64,000 bases of DNA from positions 186,001-250,000 of the forward strand of contig NZ_CP043489.1 of the NCBI RefSeq assembly GCF_008330945.1, given 5' to 3'. The position numbers were made by a program, and so were the translations under genes. Every line of letters begins with the position of its first letter. The stretch's first letter is position 1. The notes beneath the pieces were generated by a model that saw nothing but the letters and a program-made list of their open reading frames with translations, searched no databases and was not told where the DNA came from. This DNA is from Labrys sp. KNU-23 (GTDB lineage: Bacteria; Pseudomonadota; Alphaproteobacteria; Rhizobiales; Labraceae). Shown in pieces: positions 56,001-64,000 of this stretch.

Positions 56001-57063
56001 CGCAATAGAGGAAATAGACGCCCCACAGCACGGCGGTGACGGCGGCGAAGGCGAAGCGCCAGGAGGTCACGTTGATGAGCTGGCGCAGGCCTCCTTCGAT
56101 GAAGCCAGCAATGAACAGCATGGCAACCGCGCCGCAGGCGATGATGGCAGCCTGCCTGCCGTGAATGGCGAGCGCTTCGAGGCGCGAATAGCGGCCCGGG
56201 AAAATGATCTTCTCGGCCACCACCAGGCCGGCGGCACCGCACAGGATGAAGGCGCCGAGCTCCGTCACGCCGTGAATGGACAGCCAGCCGATGCAATCGA
56301 TCAGGAGGCCGCGCTGATAGTGGATTGCCAGGAAGGCACCGACGATCAGCCCGTTATAGACCAGCAGCAGCAAGGTCGGCACGCCGGCCATGAAACCGAC
56401 GCCGAAGGAGAGGATGGCGACCATGCTGTTGTTCTGGAACAGATAATTGGCGAAGACGATGAAGCTGTTCTTGAAGCCATCCCAGGGCGCGAACAGGACG
56501 CTGCGCAGATATTCGGCGCTGGCGCTCGGCCCCCGCCCACCCGCCAGACCGTCGGGAACGATGGCATTGAACCATTCGGCTTCGCTGTTCACCAGCACGA
56601 ACCCGGCCGCGATGCCCAAGGCCATCGCCGCGAAAGCGATCAGGATATGCCAGCCTGCCCTGCGCACGGCGTCGGGGAAGCCATAGCGGAAGAAATGGCC
56701 CAATCCCGCCAACAGGCTGGTGCGCGGTCCATAGACCACCAGATAGGCCCGCAACGTCAGGGCCTCGAGATAGCGCAGCAAATTGCGGTCGAGCGCGATG
56801 CTGCGGGCGACGGACAGGGAGGACAGCGCCGAGCGGTAGAGCAGCGGCATTTTCTGCAGCTCGTCGGCAGAGACGCCGTTGATCCCCCGCTTTTCGACGC
56901 GCGCGACCAGGTCTTCGAGTTCCCGCCAGCTTTCCTCGCGCCCTCGCCGAAACTCGGCGGAGCGCAGCACGATTTGGGCCCGGGGCTCGTTGGGCACGCC
57001 GATGATCGTCGGCGCCGGTCCGGCAGGGCCGGCCGCCGGCAAGCCTGCATCCACGGTCGTCAT
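55912..57063 (-). CDS. Stage II sporulation protein M (SpoIIM)-like membrane protein
   Basis: A 383-residue protein with a soluble N-terminal part (WRELEDLVARVEKRGINGVS and ADELQKMPLLYRSALSSLSV) and about six membrane helices from residue 125. It contains SFGVGFMAGVPTLLLLVYNG and SIHGVTELGAFILCGAAGL, the SpoIIM/DUF95 signature. Start at 57063 overlaps the DUF58 gene stop as ATGA. The last residues (GKASFDLAGSSRSAKTRRQK) come from intergenic repeat C, so the native C-terminus has been replaced or extended. No sporulation is implied; such genes accompany MoxR/DUF58 clusters. Confidence 0.87.
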   Translation of the reverse strand: MTTVDAGLPAAGPAGPAPTIIGVPNEPRAQIVLRSAEFRRGREESWRELEDLVARVEKRGINGVSADELQKMPLLYRSALSSLSVARSIALDRNLLRYLEALTLRAYLVVYGPRTSLLAGLGHFFRYGFPDAVRRAGWHILIAFAAMALGIAAGFVLVNSEAEWFNAIVPDGLAGGRGPSASAEYLRSVLFAPWDGFKNSFIVFANYLFQNNSMVAILSFGVGFMAGVPTLLLLVYNGLIVGAFLAIHYQRGLLIDCIGWLSIHGVTELGAFILCGAAGLVVAEKIIFPGRYSRLEALAIHGRQAAIIACGAVAMLFIAGFIEGGLRQLINVTSWRFAFAAVTAVLWGVYFLYCGKASFDLAGSSRSAKTRRQKPLEQEGVQP

Positions 57064-58370
57064 AGCAGGCCCTCCTGCTTGATTTGGAGATAGCGGTTGA
57101 GCAGGGCGACGCTGAGCCCGCCGACCGGCACGTCGACGCAATGCACGCCGAGCCGGGCGATGCGCTCCATCACGATCGCCCGCTCGCGTGCGAAATCATG
57201 CGCCACCACGGCCTCGGCCACGACGGTGAAATCCTGCGGCTCGGCATTGACCAGCCGCGCGGTCAGCGGATCCTGCAGCGTGACGAAGATCACGGCATGG
57301 CGGTTGGCCATGCGCTTCAAGCTCTCGATCAGCAGCTCGGCCATCACGCTGTCGACGAATTCGGTGAACAGCACCACCAGGGCCCGTCGCTTCAGCCGGG
57401 CGTTCAGCTCAGCCAGGCCGAGGGTGAAGTTGGTCTCCTCGGTGTGGTAGGCAAGCTGGGCAGCGGAGCGCTGCAGCCGGGCATAATAGGTGCTGCCCCG
57501 CCCCGGTTCGAGATAATGGCGGATGGTGGCATCAAAGCCGAAACTGCCGACGAGATCGCCGGCCCTCAATCCGGTCCAGCCCAGCATCAGCCCCGCCTCG
57601 ATGGCATGATCGAGCCGCGCCAGGCCGTCGATCGGCTCGAGCATGAGATGGCCGGTGTCGTAGGCCAGCACGATCTGGTGGTTGCGCTCGATGCGAAATT
57701 CCTTCGACAGGAGTTTGCGATGGCGGGCCGACTGCTTCCAGTCGATCATGCGGGAGTCGAGGCCCGGCACATGTTCGCGCAACGTATCGAATTCCGTGCC
57801 CTCGCCCTTCTGGTTCTGGGTCTTGGTGCCGTAGATGGCGCTCTTGCTCAGGGCCTGGATGGCCGGGCCGAAGGACATGCGGGCGGCAGGCAGAATCTCG
57901 ATCTTGCGTGCCAGCTCCTCCTTCAGGCGCCATTCGACCAGTCCCAGCGGTCCCCGCCAGCGCAGCCAAAGAGCTTCCAGCGTCACCACCCCGCGCCGCA
58001 GGGCGGTGAACGGAATGCTGAGCAGCTCCGGCGCCCCGCCAAAATGCCCCGCGACCATCGGCGGCGTTTCCAGCGGTCCGTCGAGATCGACTACCGCCTC
58101 GATCCTGAGCGGGCCCGCCGACCTGGTGCTGCGCAAGGTGACCTCGATCTGCCCCTCATTGCCGACCGGCAGCCGTGTCGGGGCCTGGAGATCGATGACG
58201 AGGGAGCGCCGCGGCGGAATCAGCAGGGCGTCGACGGCGATCACCAGCAGGGCGAGCAGACTGAGATCAAAGGAAAACGGCCACAGAGCCGGGTTCCACA
58301 CCACCATCAACAGGGCGACGGGGATGCCGAGGCTGAACAGCAGGACGGCACGCGGGGTCGGCCGAATCAT
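57060..58370 (-). CDS. DUF58 domain-containing protein
   Basis: A 436-residue protein. Two N-terminal membrane helices ([20 protein letters not shown] and [19 protein letters not shown]), a beta-rich middle, then the DUF58 core [26 protein letters not shown] and a VWA-like C-terminal domain ([11 protein letters not shown]). DUF58 proteins work with MoxR ATPases, probably as their substrates or metal-cofactor-insertion partners. ATGA overlaps with both neighbours (58367-58370 and 57060-57063) show tight coupling. Confidence 0.9.
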   Translation of the reverse strand: MIRPTPRAVLLFSLGIPVALLMVVWNPALWPFSFDLSLLALLVIAVDALLIPPRRSLVIDLQAPTRLPVGNEGQIEVTLRSTRSAGPLRIEAVVDLDGPLETPPMVAGHFGGAPELLSIPFTALRRGVVTLEALWLRWRGPLGLVEWRLKEELARKIEILPAARMSFGPAIQALSKSAIYGTKTQNQKGEGTEFDTLREHVPGLDSRMIDWKQSARHRKLLSKEFRIERNHQIVLAYDTGHLMLEPIDGLARLDHAIEAGLMLGWTGLRAGDLVGSFGFDATIRHYLEPGRGSTYYARLQRSAAQLAYHTEETNFTLGLAELNARLKRRALVVLFTEFVDSVMAELLIESLKRMANRHAVIFVTLQDPLTARLVNAEPQDFTVVAEAVVAHDFARERAIVMERIARLGVHCVDVPVGGLSVALLNRYLQIKQEGLL

Positions 58371-59323
58371 CGGGGCGCTGCCGTCTGGTCCAGGATTTCG
58401 TTGACGATGCGGTCGGGAGTGAGGCCATCGATCTCGGCATTGGGGGCCAGGACGATGCGATGACGCAGGATCGGCCGGGCCAGCCGCTTCACATCATCGG
58501 GAATGACGAAATCGCGCCCATTCAACGCGGCCAAGGCCCGCACGGAGGCGGCGAGCGCGTTGGCGGCGCGGGTCGATCCGCCCGTCTCGATCGCCGGATG
58601 CTGGCGGGTGGCGCGGACGACGTCGACGACATAGTCGATGATCTGCGGCGTCAGCACGATCTGTTCGCTGGTCGCCCTGAGATCGGCGAGCGTCACCGGA
58701 TCGGCCTGGCTCTGGAGGCCGAAATCGGAAAGCTTGGGCATGGCCGAGCGGTGCCCATGCTGGGTGACGATGGCCCTCTCCTCGTCACGGCTGGGATAGG
58801 TGACGTCGATCTTGAACAGGAAGCGGTCGAGCTGCGCCTCGGGCAAGGGATAGGTGCCCTGCTGCTCGATCGGGTTCTGCGTCGCCACCACCATGAAATC
58901 GGCGCCGAGCGGATAGGTCTTGCCGTCGATGGTGACAGCCCGCTCGTTCATCGCCTGCAGCAACGCTGCCTGCGTCTTGGGCGGAGTGCGGTTGATCTCG
59001 TCCGCCAGCAGGAGATCGGTGAAGATCGGCCCCTGGGTCAGCACGAAGGTATTGGTCTGGAAATTGAACAGGTTGGTGCCGATCACGTCGCCCGGCATCA
59101 TGTCAGGCGTGAACTGCACACGGCCGAATTTCAGCGTCAAGGTCGAGGCGAAGGCCTGCGCCAGCAGCGTCTTGCCGGTGCCGGGCACGCCTTCGAGCAG
59201 AATATGGCCACCGCAGAGCAAGCCGGTGAGCATCAGCTCGATGACTTCGTCCTGGCCGACGATGGCCTTGCCGACTTCCTTGCGGATGCCGTCAGCGATG
59301 TGGGCGACGCGCTGCAGTTCCAT
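58367..59323 (-). CDS. MoxR-family AAA+ ATPase
   Basis: A 318-residue chaperone-type ATPase. Walker [19 protein letters not shown], Walker [21 protein letters not shown], sensor 1 [20 protein letters not shown], arginine-finger region [10 protein letters not shown]. The start at 59323 ([12 protein letters not shown]) is preferred to 59347 because GGAAGGAAG lies at correct distance before it; either start overlaps the DUF4350 gene. Together with DUF58 and VWA-type partners MoxR proteins help assemble membrane or metal-containing complexes. Confidence 0.93.
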   Translation of the reverse strand: MELQRVAHIADGIRKEVGKAIVGQDEVIELMLTGLLCGGHILLEGVPGTGKTLLAQAFASTLTLKFGRVQFTPDMMPGDVIGTNLFNFQTNTFVLTQGPIFTDLLLADEINRTPPKTQAALLQAMNERAVTIDGKTYPLGADFMVVATQNPIEQQGTYPLPEAQLDRFLFKIDVTYPSRDEERAIVTQHGHRSAMPKLSDFGLQSQADPVTLADLRATSEQIVLTPQIIDYVVDVVRATRQHPAIETGGSTRAANALAASVRALAALNGRDFVIPDDVKRLARPILRHRIVLAPNAEIDGLTPDRIVNEILDQTAAPR

Positions 59324-60527
59324 CGGAGATATCTTCCTTCCATTCATGAATATCGCGCGTGGCCTGGAACAAGCCGGTCAGGGAGCTGCTCTGCTCCTCC
59401 GCCGTACGTGCAAGGAGGGTGGAGGCCTTGGTTTCCAGCCCCCTCGCCTCGCCGATCTTGTCGAGCCACTCCGCCAGTTTCTCGTCATCGAGCTGGCGCG
59501 GTGCGTGAAACAGCCGGCCCACATCACGCAATGTCGCGCGCACATAGCGGCGCATGACGAAGGCATGGTGGCCAGCGCGGTCGAGCAGGGTTGCGGTGTT
59601 GGTGATCAGGCGCCCCTTGCCGAGGTCGAATGCCGGCGGCGCCAGGCGTGGCTTGCCGAAACGGCTCGTGGTGGCCCAGGCCAGCAGCGCCGTCGCGGCA
59701 AGGACAAGCAAGAGGACGATGACATAGGGAAACTGGAACAGCTTCTTGAAGGGGCTGTCGACATTGTTGACCATGCCATGGATGGTCTCGTCGAAAACGA
59801 CTTTGCCGTCCCCGAGTTCGGCATCGCGCATGGCATTCAGCAAAGCGAGGGCGAACTCGGCGTTCTTGCCCTTGATCAGGCCGTGGTTCTCGACGAGATC
59901 GGGATCGGCAAGAATCCAGATGCGGCGCTCGCCGTCGAGCTTTTTGCCGATCAGCATGCCCTGGCGATTGCCGATGATCGGGGTCAGCTCCTCGCTCTTG
60001 ATGAGCTGGGCACCGTCGTCGAAGGACGGGTTCACATTGAGATCGTTACGGTCCCAGCTCTTGGGCGGGTCTCCCCGGGTAACCTCGAGCTTGGGCTCGA
60101 CCAGCCGCGCAATGCTGGTGACCCAGGGAATGTCCATCGGCGTGGCGGAGCCTATCCAGACAGGCTTGCTCCTGTCGGCCAGCGCCCAGCGTTTCGGCAG
60201 CACCAGCAGGACATTGCTCTCGCGTCCCAGGCGAATGATATCGTCCTTCGACAGGCTCGACGTCGGCTCGGCCATGACCAGCAGCCCGCCCTCGCCCGGG
60301 GCGACGGTGCCGTTGATGCGGCTGCGGGCAACCGGCACATCAAAACGCTGCGCCAGCTCATAGAGGCCGGCATGTCCGATCGCCGACACCGATTTGGTGG
60401 TGGTGCTGAAGCCCTGCTCTTCGGACGAGCCGTTCAGCATCAACAGCATCGACAGGGCGAAGACGGCCGTGGCTCCCGCGACCAGCACCGCGAGGACGGG
60501 CGTGGAGAAGGTGGCTTTTTCGCTCAT
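59292..60527 (-). CDS. DUF4350 domain-containing membrane protein
   Basis: A 411-residue protein. N-terminal membrane helix ([20 protein letters not shown]), a periplasmic domain with [17 protein letters not shown] and [20 protein letters not shown] typical of DUF4350, and a second helix near residue 265-285 ([19 protein letters not shown]) before a cytoplasmic tail. Starts at 60527 in ATGA overlap with the DUF4129 gene and ends inside the start of moxR. Function unknown, but it is a regular member of MoxR/DUF58 clusters. Confidence 0.85.
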   Translation of the reverse strand: MSEKATFSTPVLAVLVAGATAVFALSMLLMLNGSSEEQGFSTTTKSVSAIGHAGLYELAQRFDVPVARSRINGTVAPGEGGLLVMAEPTSSLSKDDIIRLGRESNVLLVLPKRWALADRSKPVWIGSATPMDIPWVTSIARLVEPKLEVTRGDPPKSWDRNDLNVNPSFDDGAQLIKSEELTPIIGNRQGMLIGKKLDGERRIWILADPDLVENHGLIKGKNAEFALALLNAMRDAELGDGKVVFDETIHGMVNNVDSPFKKLFQFPYVIVLLLVLAATALLAWATTSRFGKPRLAPPAFDLGKGRLITNTATLLDRAGHHAFVMRRYVRATLRDVGRLFHAPRQLDDEKLAEWLDKIGEARGLETKASTLLARTAEEQSSSLTGLFQATRDIHEWKEDISDGTAARRPHR

Positions 60528-61246
60528 GCCGCCCTCGCCTGCATCGCTTCGGTCAGGACCTCATAGCTCTGCCGACAAGCGGCATAGTCCCGTTCCTCGG
60601 CGGGGCTCTCACCGAAATAGACCGGCTCCACGCGGCCGATAATGTCGGCCAACGCGTGCTTGCCGCGGTCGGGCAGTGAGAGAGCGCGAAGAATTTCACG
60701 GCTGGTCAACGAGTCCGCAAAGCTGACATTGAGTCGTTTGCGCACCTCGATCAGGCTGCGCAGCAGCAAGGCATGCATCGCCTCGGCAAGGCGGCCCTGG
60801 CGCGCCAGGTCATCGGCCTCGATCTGGGCCACCACCATGCGTTCGACGGAGGCGGCCTGGGCGGAGACCTCGGTCTCGTCCCTGGCAACCAGCTTGCGCC
60901 GCCCGAGCATCGGCAGGCGATCCCGCATGGTCCAGATCGCGAAAATGATACCGGCGGCGATGGCGGCATAGAGCAGGATGCTCAGCAAGGTTCCCAATGA
61001 AGGATTCCAGACACGCGGCGCCCGCTCGTCCTGCTTTGGCTCAGTCTTGGGCGTCACCACCTCGCCCTTGTTGCCTGGCAGGTCGGGTTGCAGGCCAAGA
61101 TCGCGCGCGATGTCCTGGGCCGCGGCCTGGGGATCGGAAGCAGCGAAAGCCGGCACTGCCGGTGCCAGTGCGAGGAGAACCGCCAGGCCGACAACAGCCG
61201 GCATGGCCCTTCCCGTCGGATTTTTTCGACCCCGTTCCCGCACCAA
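60524..61246 (-). CDS. DUF4129 domain-containing protein
   Basis: A 240-residue protein with a signal-anchor at the N-terminus (MPAVVGLAVLLALAPAVPAFA from about residue 14) and a membrane helix (LGTLLSILLYAAIAAGIIFAIWT, around 80-105; given here in part). The C-terminal DUF4129 domain has LRSLIEVRKRLNVSFADSLT and SREILRALSL. First gene of the six-gene cluster. It may be the promoter-proximal gene; 250 bases separate it from the divergent helicase. Confidence 0.85.
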   Translation of the reverse strand: MVRERGRKNPTGRAMPAVVGLAVLLALAPAVPAFAASDPQAAAQDIARDLGLQPDLPGNKGEVVTPKTEPKQDERAPRVWNPSLGTLLSILLYAAIAAGIIFAIWTMRDRLPMLGRRKLVARDETEVSAQAASVERMVVAQIEADDLARQGRLAEAMHALLLRSLIEVRKRLNVSFADSLTSREILRALSLPDRGKHALADIIGRVEPVYFGESPAEERDYAACRQSYEVLTEAMQARAA

Positions 61247-61498
61247 ACCGCCAATCAGCCCTGCCTCATATCCGCGAACATGGCGTGACGGTCGATCCGG
61301 AGCAAGCGCCCAGGGAACACATTCACATCGCCCCGGTCGAATTCATACACCAGCAGGAGCGCGGCGGTAGGCCGTTGCCGGCAAACGGGTCATTCGCGAA
61401 TCTGTTCCATTTTTGTTCATATGTAACTTCTACCCTTTTCAGAAGACCGTCCGCCGAATCGGTGGGCGGATTCGTTTCTCACCACGCGAGAGCAAGGC

Positions 61499-63586
61499 AT
61501 GAATGCGCAGGCAGCCCTTCTTGTCCCCGAGGAGTCCGTTCAATCGCCCGCCGATCTTTTCGCCGGGCTGAACGAAAACCAGCGCCGCGCTGTCGAACAT
61601 GGATCCGGCCACCCGGCCGGGGCCCTGCTGATCATTGCCGGTGCTGGATCAGGCAAGACCAACACGCTGGCGCACCGGGTTGCCCATCTTATCGCCGAAG
61701 GAGCCGACCCCAGGCGCATTCTCCTTCTGACCTTCTCGCGCCGGGCCGCCTCCGAGATGACGAGGCGGGTCGAGCGGATCACCGCCAAGGTCATGGGCGC
61801 AAAGGGAACGACGCTGAGCGAAGGCCTGACCTGGGCCGGCACATTCCATGCCATCGGCGCCCGGCTCCTGCGCGAATACGCCTATCAGATCGGGATCGAT
61901 CCCTCCTTCACCATTCACGATCGCGAGGACTCCGCCGATCTGATCAACCTGGTGCGCCACGAACTCGGCTTCTCCAAGACGGAGAGCCGCTTCCCGAGCA
62001 AGGGCACTTGCCTGGCTATCTATTCGCGTGTGGTGAACGCGCAGGACGAACTCGAAAACGTGCTGAAGGAGGCCTTTCCCTGGTGCCTTGCCTGGACAGC
62101 GGAGCTCCGCAGCCTGTTCGCCGGCTATGTCGAGGCCAAGCTCGCCAACAATGTGCTCGACTATGACGACCTGCTGCTATGGTGGTCGCATATGGTGGCC
62201 GAACCGATGATCGCCGCCGACATTTCGGCCCGTTTCGACCATGTCCTGGTCGACGAGTACCAGGACACCAACCGCCTGCAATCCTCGATCCTCACGGCGC
62301 TCAAGCCGGACGGCAAGGGCGTTACGGTGGTCGGTGACGACGCCCAGTCGATCTATTCCTTCCGAGCCGCCACCGTGCGCAACATCCTCGATTTTCCGGC
62401 CCAGTTCTCGCCGGCAGCCGAGATCATCACGCTCGACCGCAACTATCGCTCGACCCAGCCGATCCTGGCAGCAGCCAATGCCGTGATCGCCCTTGCCAGC
62501 GAGCGCTTCACCAAGAATTTGTGGACGGACCGGCAATCGAGCGAGCGCCCCCAACTCGTTACCGTCAGGGACGAGGCTGGACAGGCCGACTTTGTCGCCG
62601 GCCAGATCCTGGAGAACCGTGAAAGCGGCATGACGCTCAAGCAGCAGGCCGTGCTGTTTCGCGCCTCGCACCACTCCGGCCCGCTCGAGGTCGAGCTGAC
62701 CCGCCGCAACATTCCCTTCGTGAAGTTCGGCGGGCTGAAATTCCTCGATGCCTCCCACGTCAAGGACATGCTGGCCCTGCTGCGCTGGGCCCAGAACCCC
62801 AGGGACCGCGTCGCAGGCTTCCGTGTCCTGCAATTGCTGCCGGGCGTCGGCCCCACCTCGGCCGCCAATGTCCTCGATGCCGTCGGTGTCGACGACATCG
62901 CGGCTTTGCCGACGCCGCCTCGCGCCGGTGCAGACTGGCCGGATTTCGTCGACCTCGCCGCCAGCCTGCACAAGGGCCTTGGTGACTGGCCCGGCGAGAT
63001 CGAGCGCGTTCGTCGCTGGTACGAACCCCATCTCGAGCGCATGCATGAGGATGCGGTGACCCGCCGCGCCGATCTGCTTCAACTCGAGCAGATCGCGGCG
63101 GGCTACGAATCCCGCGAGCGTTTCCTCACCGAGCTGACGCTCGACCCGCCGAACGCCACCAGCGACGAAGCCGGCGCGCCCCTGCGGGATGAAGACTACC
63201 TCATCCTCTCGACCATCCATTCCGCCAAGGGGCAGGAATGGAAAGCCGTCTTCGTGCTCAACACGGTGGATGGTTGCCTGCCGGCCGATCTCGCCGCCGG
63301 CACCAAGAACGATCTGGAGGAAGAGCGCCGGCTGCTCTATGTCGCGATGACGCGGGCGCGCGATAGCCTGCACCTCGTGATGCCGCAGCGCTTCTTCACC
63401 CATGGCCAGCATTCCCAGGGCGATCGGCATGTCTATGCCAACCGCACGCGTTTCATTCCCTCCTCGATCCTCGATCGCTTCCAGCAGGTGATGTGGCCGA
63501 GGGTGGCGGCGTCCGGCGTCCGGCAACAGAGCAGCATCCACAGCTCGATCGACCTGCGCGACCGTATGCGCGGCATGTGGCGTTGA
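61499..63586 (+). CDS. UvrD/Rep-family ATP-dependent DNA helicase
   Basis: A 695-residue superfamily 1A 3'-5' helicase. Motifs in order: Q-like LNENQRRAVEHGSG, I IIAGAGSGKTNTLAHRV, Ia LTFSRRAASEM, II LVDEYQDTNRLQ, III VVGDDAQSIYSFRAA, IV TLDRNYRSTQPIL, V STIHSAKGQEWKAVF, VI RLLYVAMTRARDSLHL. It is shorter than UvrD proper and lacks the long C-terminal extension. The 2B/1B domains are present. It could act in repair or replication restart; a genome may carry UvrD as well. Ribosome site AGAGCAAGG precedes the ATG. Confidence 0.92.
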   Translation: MNAQAALLVPEESVQSPADLFAGLNENQRRAVEHGSGHPAGALLIIAGAGSGKTNTLAHRVAHLIAEGADPRRILLLTFSRRAASEMTRRVERITAKVMGAKGTTLSEGLTWAGTFHAIGARLLREYAYQIGIDPSFTIHDREDSADLINLVRHELGFSKTESRFPSKGTCLAIYSRVVNAQDELENVLKEAFPWCLAWTAELRSLFAGYVEAKLANNVLDYDDLLLWWSHMVAEPMIAADISARFDHVLVDEYQDTNRLQSSILTALKPDGKGVTVVGDDAQSIYSFRAATVRNILDFPAQFSPAAEIITLDRNYRSTQPILAAANAVIALASERFTKNLWTDRQSSERPQLVTVRDEAGQADFVAGQILENRESGMTLKQQAVLFRASHHSGPLEVELTRRNIPFVKFGGLKFLDASHVKDMLALLRWAQNPRDRVAGFRVLQLLPGVGPTSAANVLDAVGVDDIAALPTPPRAGADWPDFVDLAASLHKGLGDWPGEIERVRRWYEPHLERMHEDAVTRRADLLQLEQIAAGYESRERFLTELTLDPPNATSDEAGAPLRDEDYLILSTIHSAKGQEWKAVFVLNTVDGCLPADLAAGTKNDLEEERRLLYVAMTRARDSLHLVMPQRFFTHGQHSQGDRHVYANRTRFIPSSILDRFQQVMWPRVAASGVRQQSSIHSSIDLRDRMRGMWR

Positions 63587-63617
63587 GAGGTGCGGTTAAG
63601 CGTGCCATGGTCCGCTC

Positions 63618-64000
63618 ATGTGTGGACGGATCATGCAGCGCAGCCCGGACCTGCCGGGCCTTCAGACGGAACCAGGGACTACGCCGGAAGAGGTCGCTCG
63701 TGCCTGGGAATCCCATTTCAATGGCGCACCGGCGCAATATTTCTGGGTGATCCGGCGCAAGCCCCGGTCTGCCACCTACGTCCACGATCTCCTGCAATGG
63801 GGCCTCATACCCAACTGGGTAAAGGACCCCAGCGACTGGCCGAAGCCGATCAATGCCCGTTGCGAGGGCATCCAGACCAAGCCTTCCTTCCGCGATGCCT
63901 ATAGAGCACGGCGCTGTCTCGTCCCGATCGACCTCTTCTTCGAATGGATGAAGATCCTCGAGCCTGACGGCAAGCCGGTAAAGGGAGCCAAGCAGCCTTA
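63618..64000 (+). CDS. SOS response-associated peptidase (SRAP, YedK/HMCES type), N-terminal part
   Basis: Begins MCGRIMQRSPDLPGL at 63618 and runs off the right edge after about 127 residues. The catalytic Cys2, which crosslinks to abasic sites in single-stranded DNA, is exposed after Met removal. The family motifs QWGLIPNWVKDPSD, NARCEGIQTKPSFRDAY and CLVPIDLFFEW are present. The family's active-site Glu lies in NARCEG and the His lies beyond the window. It follows the helicase gene by 31 bases on the same strand, which fits a joint role in DNA damage tolerance. Confidence 0.93.
   Translation, partial: MCGRIMQRSPDLPGLQTEPGTTPEEVARAWESHFNGAPAQYFWVIRRKPRSATYVHDLLQWGLIPNWVKDPSDWPKPINARCEGIQTKPSFRDAYRARRCLVPIDLFFEWMKILEPDGKPVKGAKQP

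Overview
The window looks like chromosomal DNA of an alphaproteobacterium, most likely of the Hyphomicrobiales (Rhizobiales). The grounds are high GC with strong third-position GC bias, the tig-clpP-clpX-lon order, a glnB-glnA pair behind a sigma-54 promoter, a small secreted Rhizobiales-style Gly/Cys/Tyr-rich protein, and hairpin intergenic repeats of a kind familiar from that order. I could not run any search; product names rest on motifs and on remembered family sequences.

Layout. Positions 1-9995: a leucine/branched-chain amino acid catabolic cluster on the minus strand (mccB, liuC, mccA, HMG-CoA lyase, ivd, then bkd E1 alpha, E1 beta and the start of E2). A divergent TetR regulator faces it, with a clear palindromic operator between them. 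10181-15067: aldo/keto reductase, recJ and kup. 15074-20087: a short DMT-transporter remnant, a GT61 glycosyltransferase and a four-gene CDP-sugar cassette (cytidylyltransferase, CDP-glucose 4,6-dehydratase, C-methyltransferase, epimerase) joined by two GTGA overlaps. 20128-21506: a GNAT acetyltransferase, a YjhX-family protein and a small unknown.

Positions 21551-30177 are an 8.6-kb integrated island, visibly AT-richer than its surroundings. It is bounded by a perfect 17-bp direct repeat that is the 3' end, including CCA, of tRNA-Val(TAC). It carries a tyrosine integrase next to the intact tRNA, a small XRE regulator, a membrane-anchored unknown protein, a serine recombinase preceded by iterons and hairpins, and a 1251-aa protein whose N-terminus resembles a PD-(D/E)xK nuclease followed by a STAND-like region without a P-loop. 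This is the best candidate for an undescribed (probably defence) system in the window.

Positions 30354-37201 hold the proteostasis block lon, clpX, clpP and tig. Next come tRNA-Leu(TAG), a Tat-exported multicopper-oxidase-like protein that has lost most copper ligands, a DUF4239 membrane protein, a stand-alone RNA-ligase-like protein and the NAD(P)HX repair enzyme. 42535-44669 is the nitrogen-control unit (NtrC-like site, sigma-54 promoter, glnB, glnA, terminator). 44828-49083 holds a carboxylate-amine ligase, an aromatic amino acid ammonia-lyase, a PfkB sugar kinase and a DoxX-like protein. tRNA-Gln(CTG) and a small secreted protein follow. 50800-54929 holds two paralogous membrane proteins flanking a divergent metallopeptidase/LysM-like pair. 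54958-61246 is a six-gene RDD/SpoIIM/DUF58/MoxR/DUF4350/DUF4129 cluster. The window ends with a UvrD-type helicase and the start of an SRAP (YedK/HMCES) protein.

A roughly 100-bp two-hairpin repeat occurs three times in the same orientation (43022, 51558, 55898). Each copy touches the 3' end of a gene and supplies its stop codon. In one case it also supplies about 25-30 C-terminal residues.
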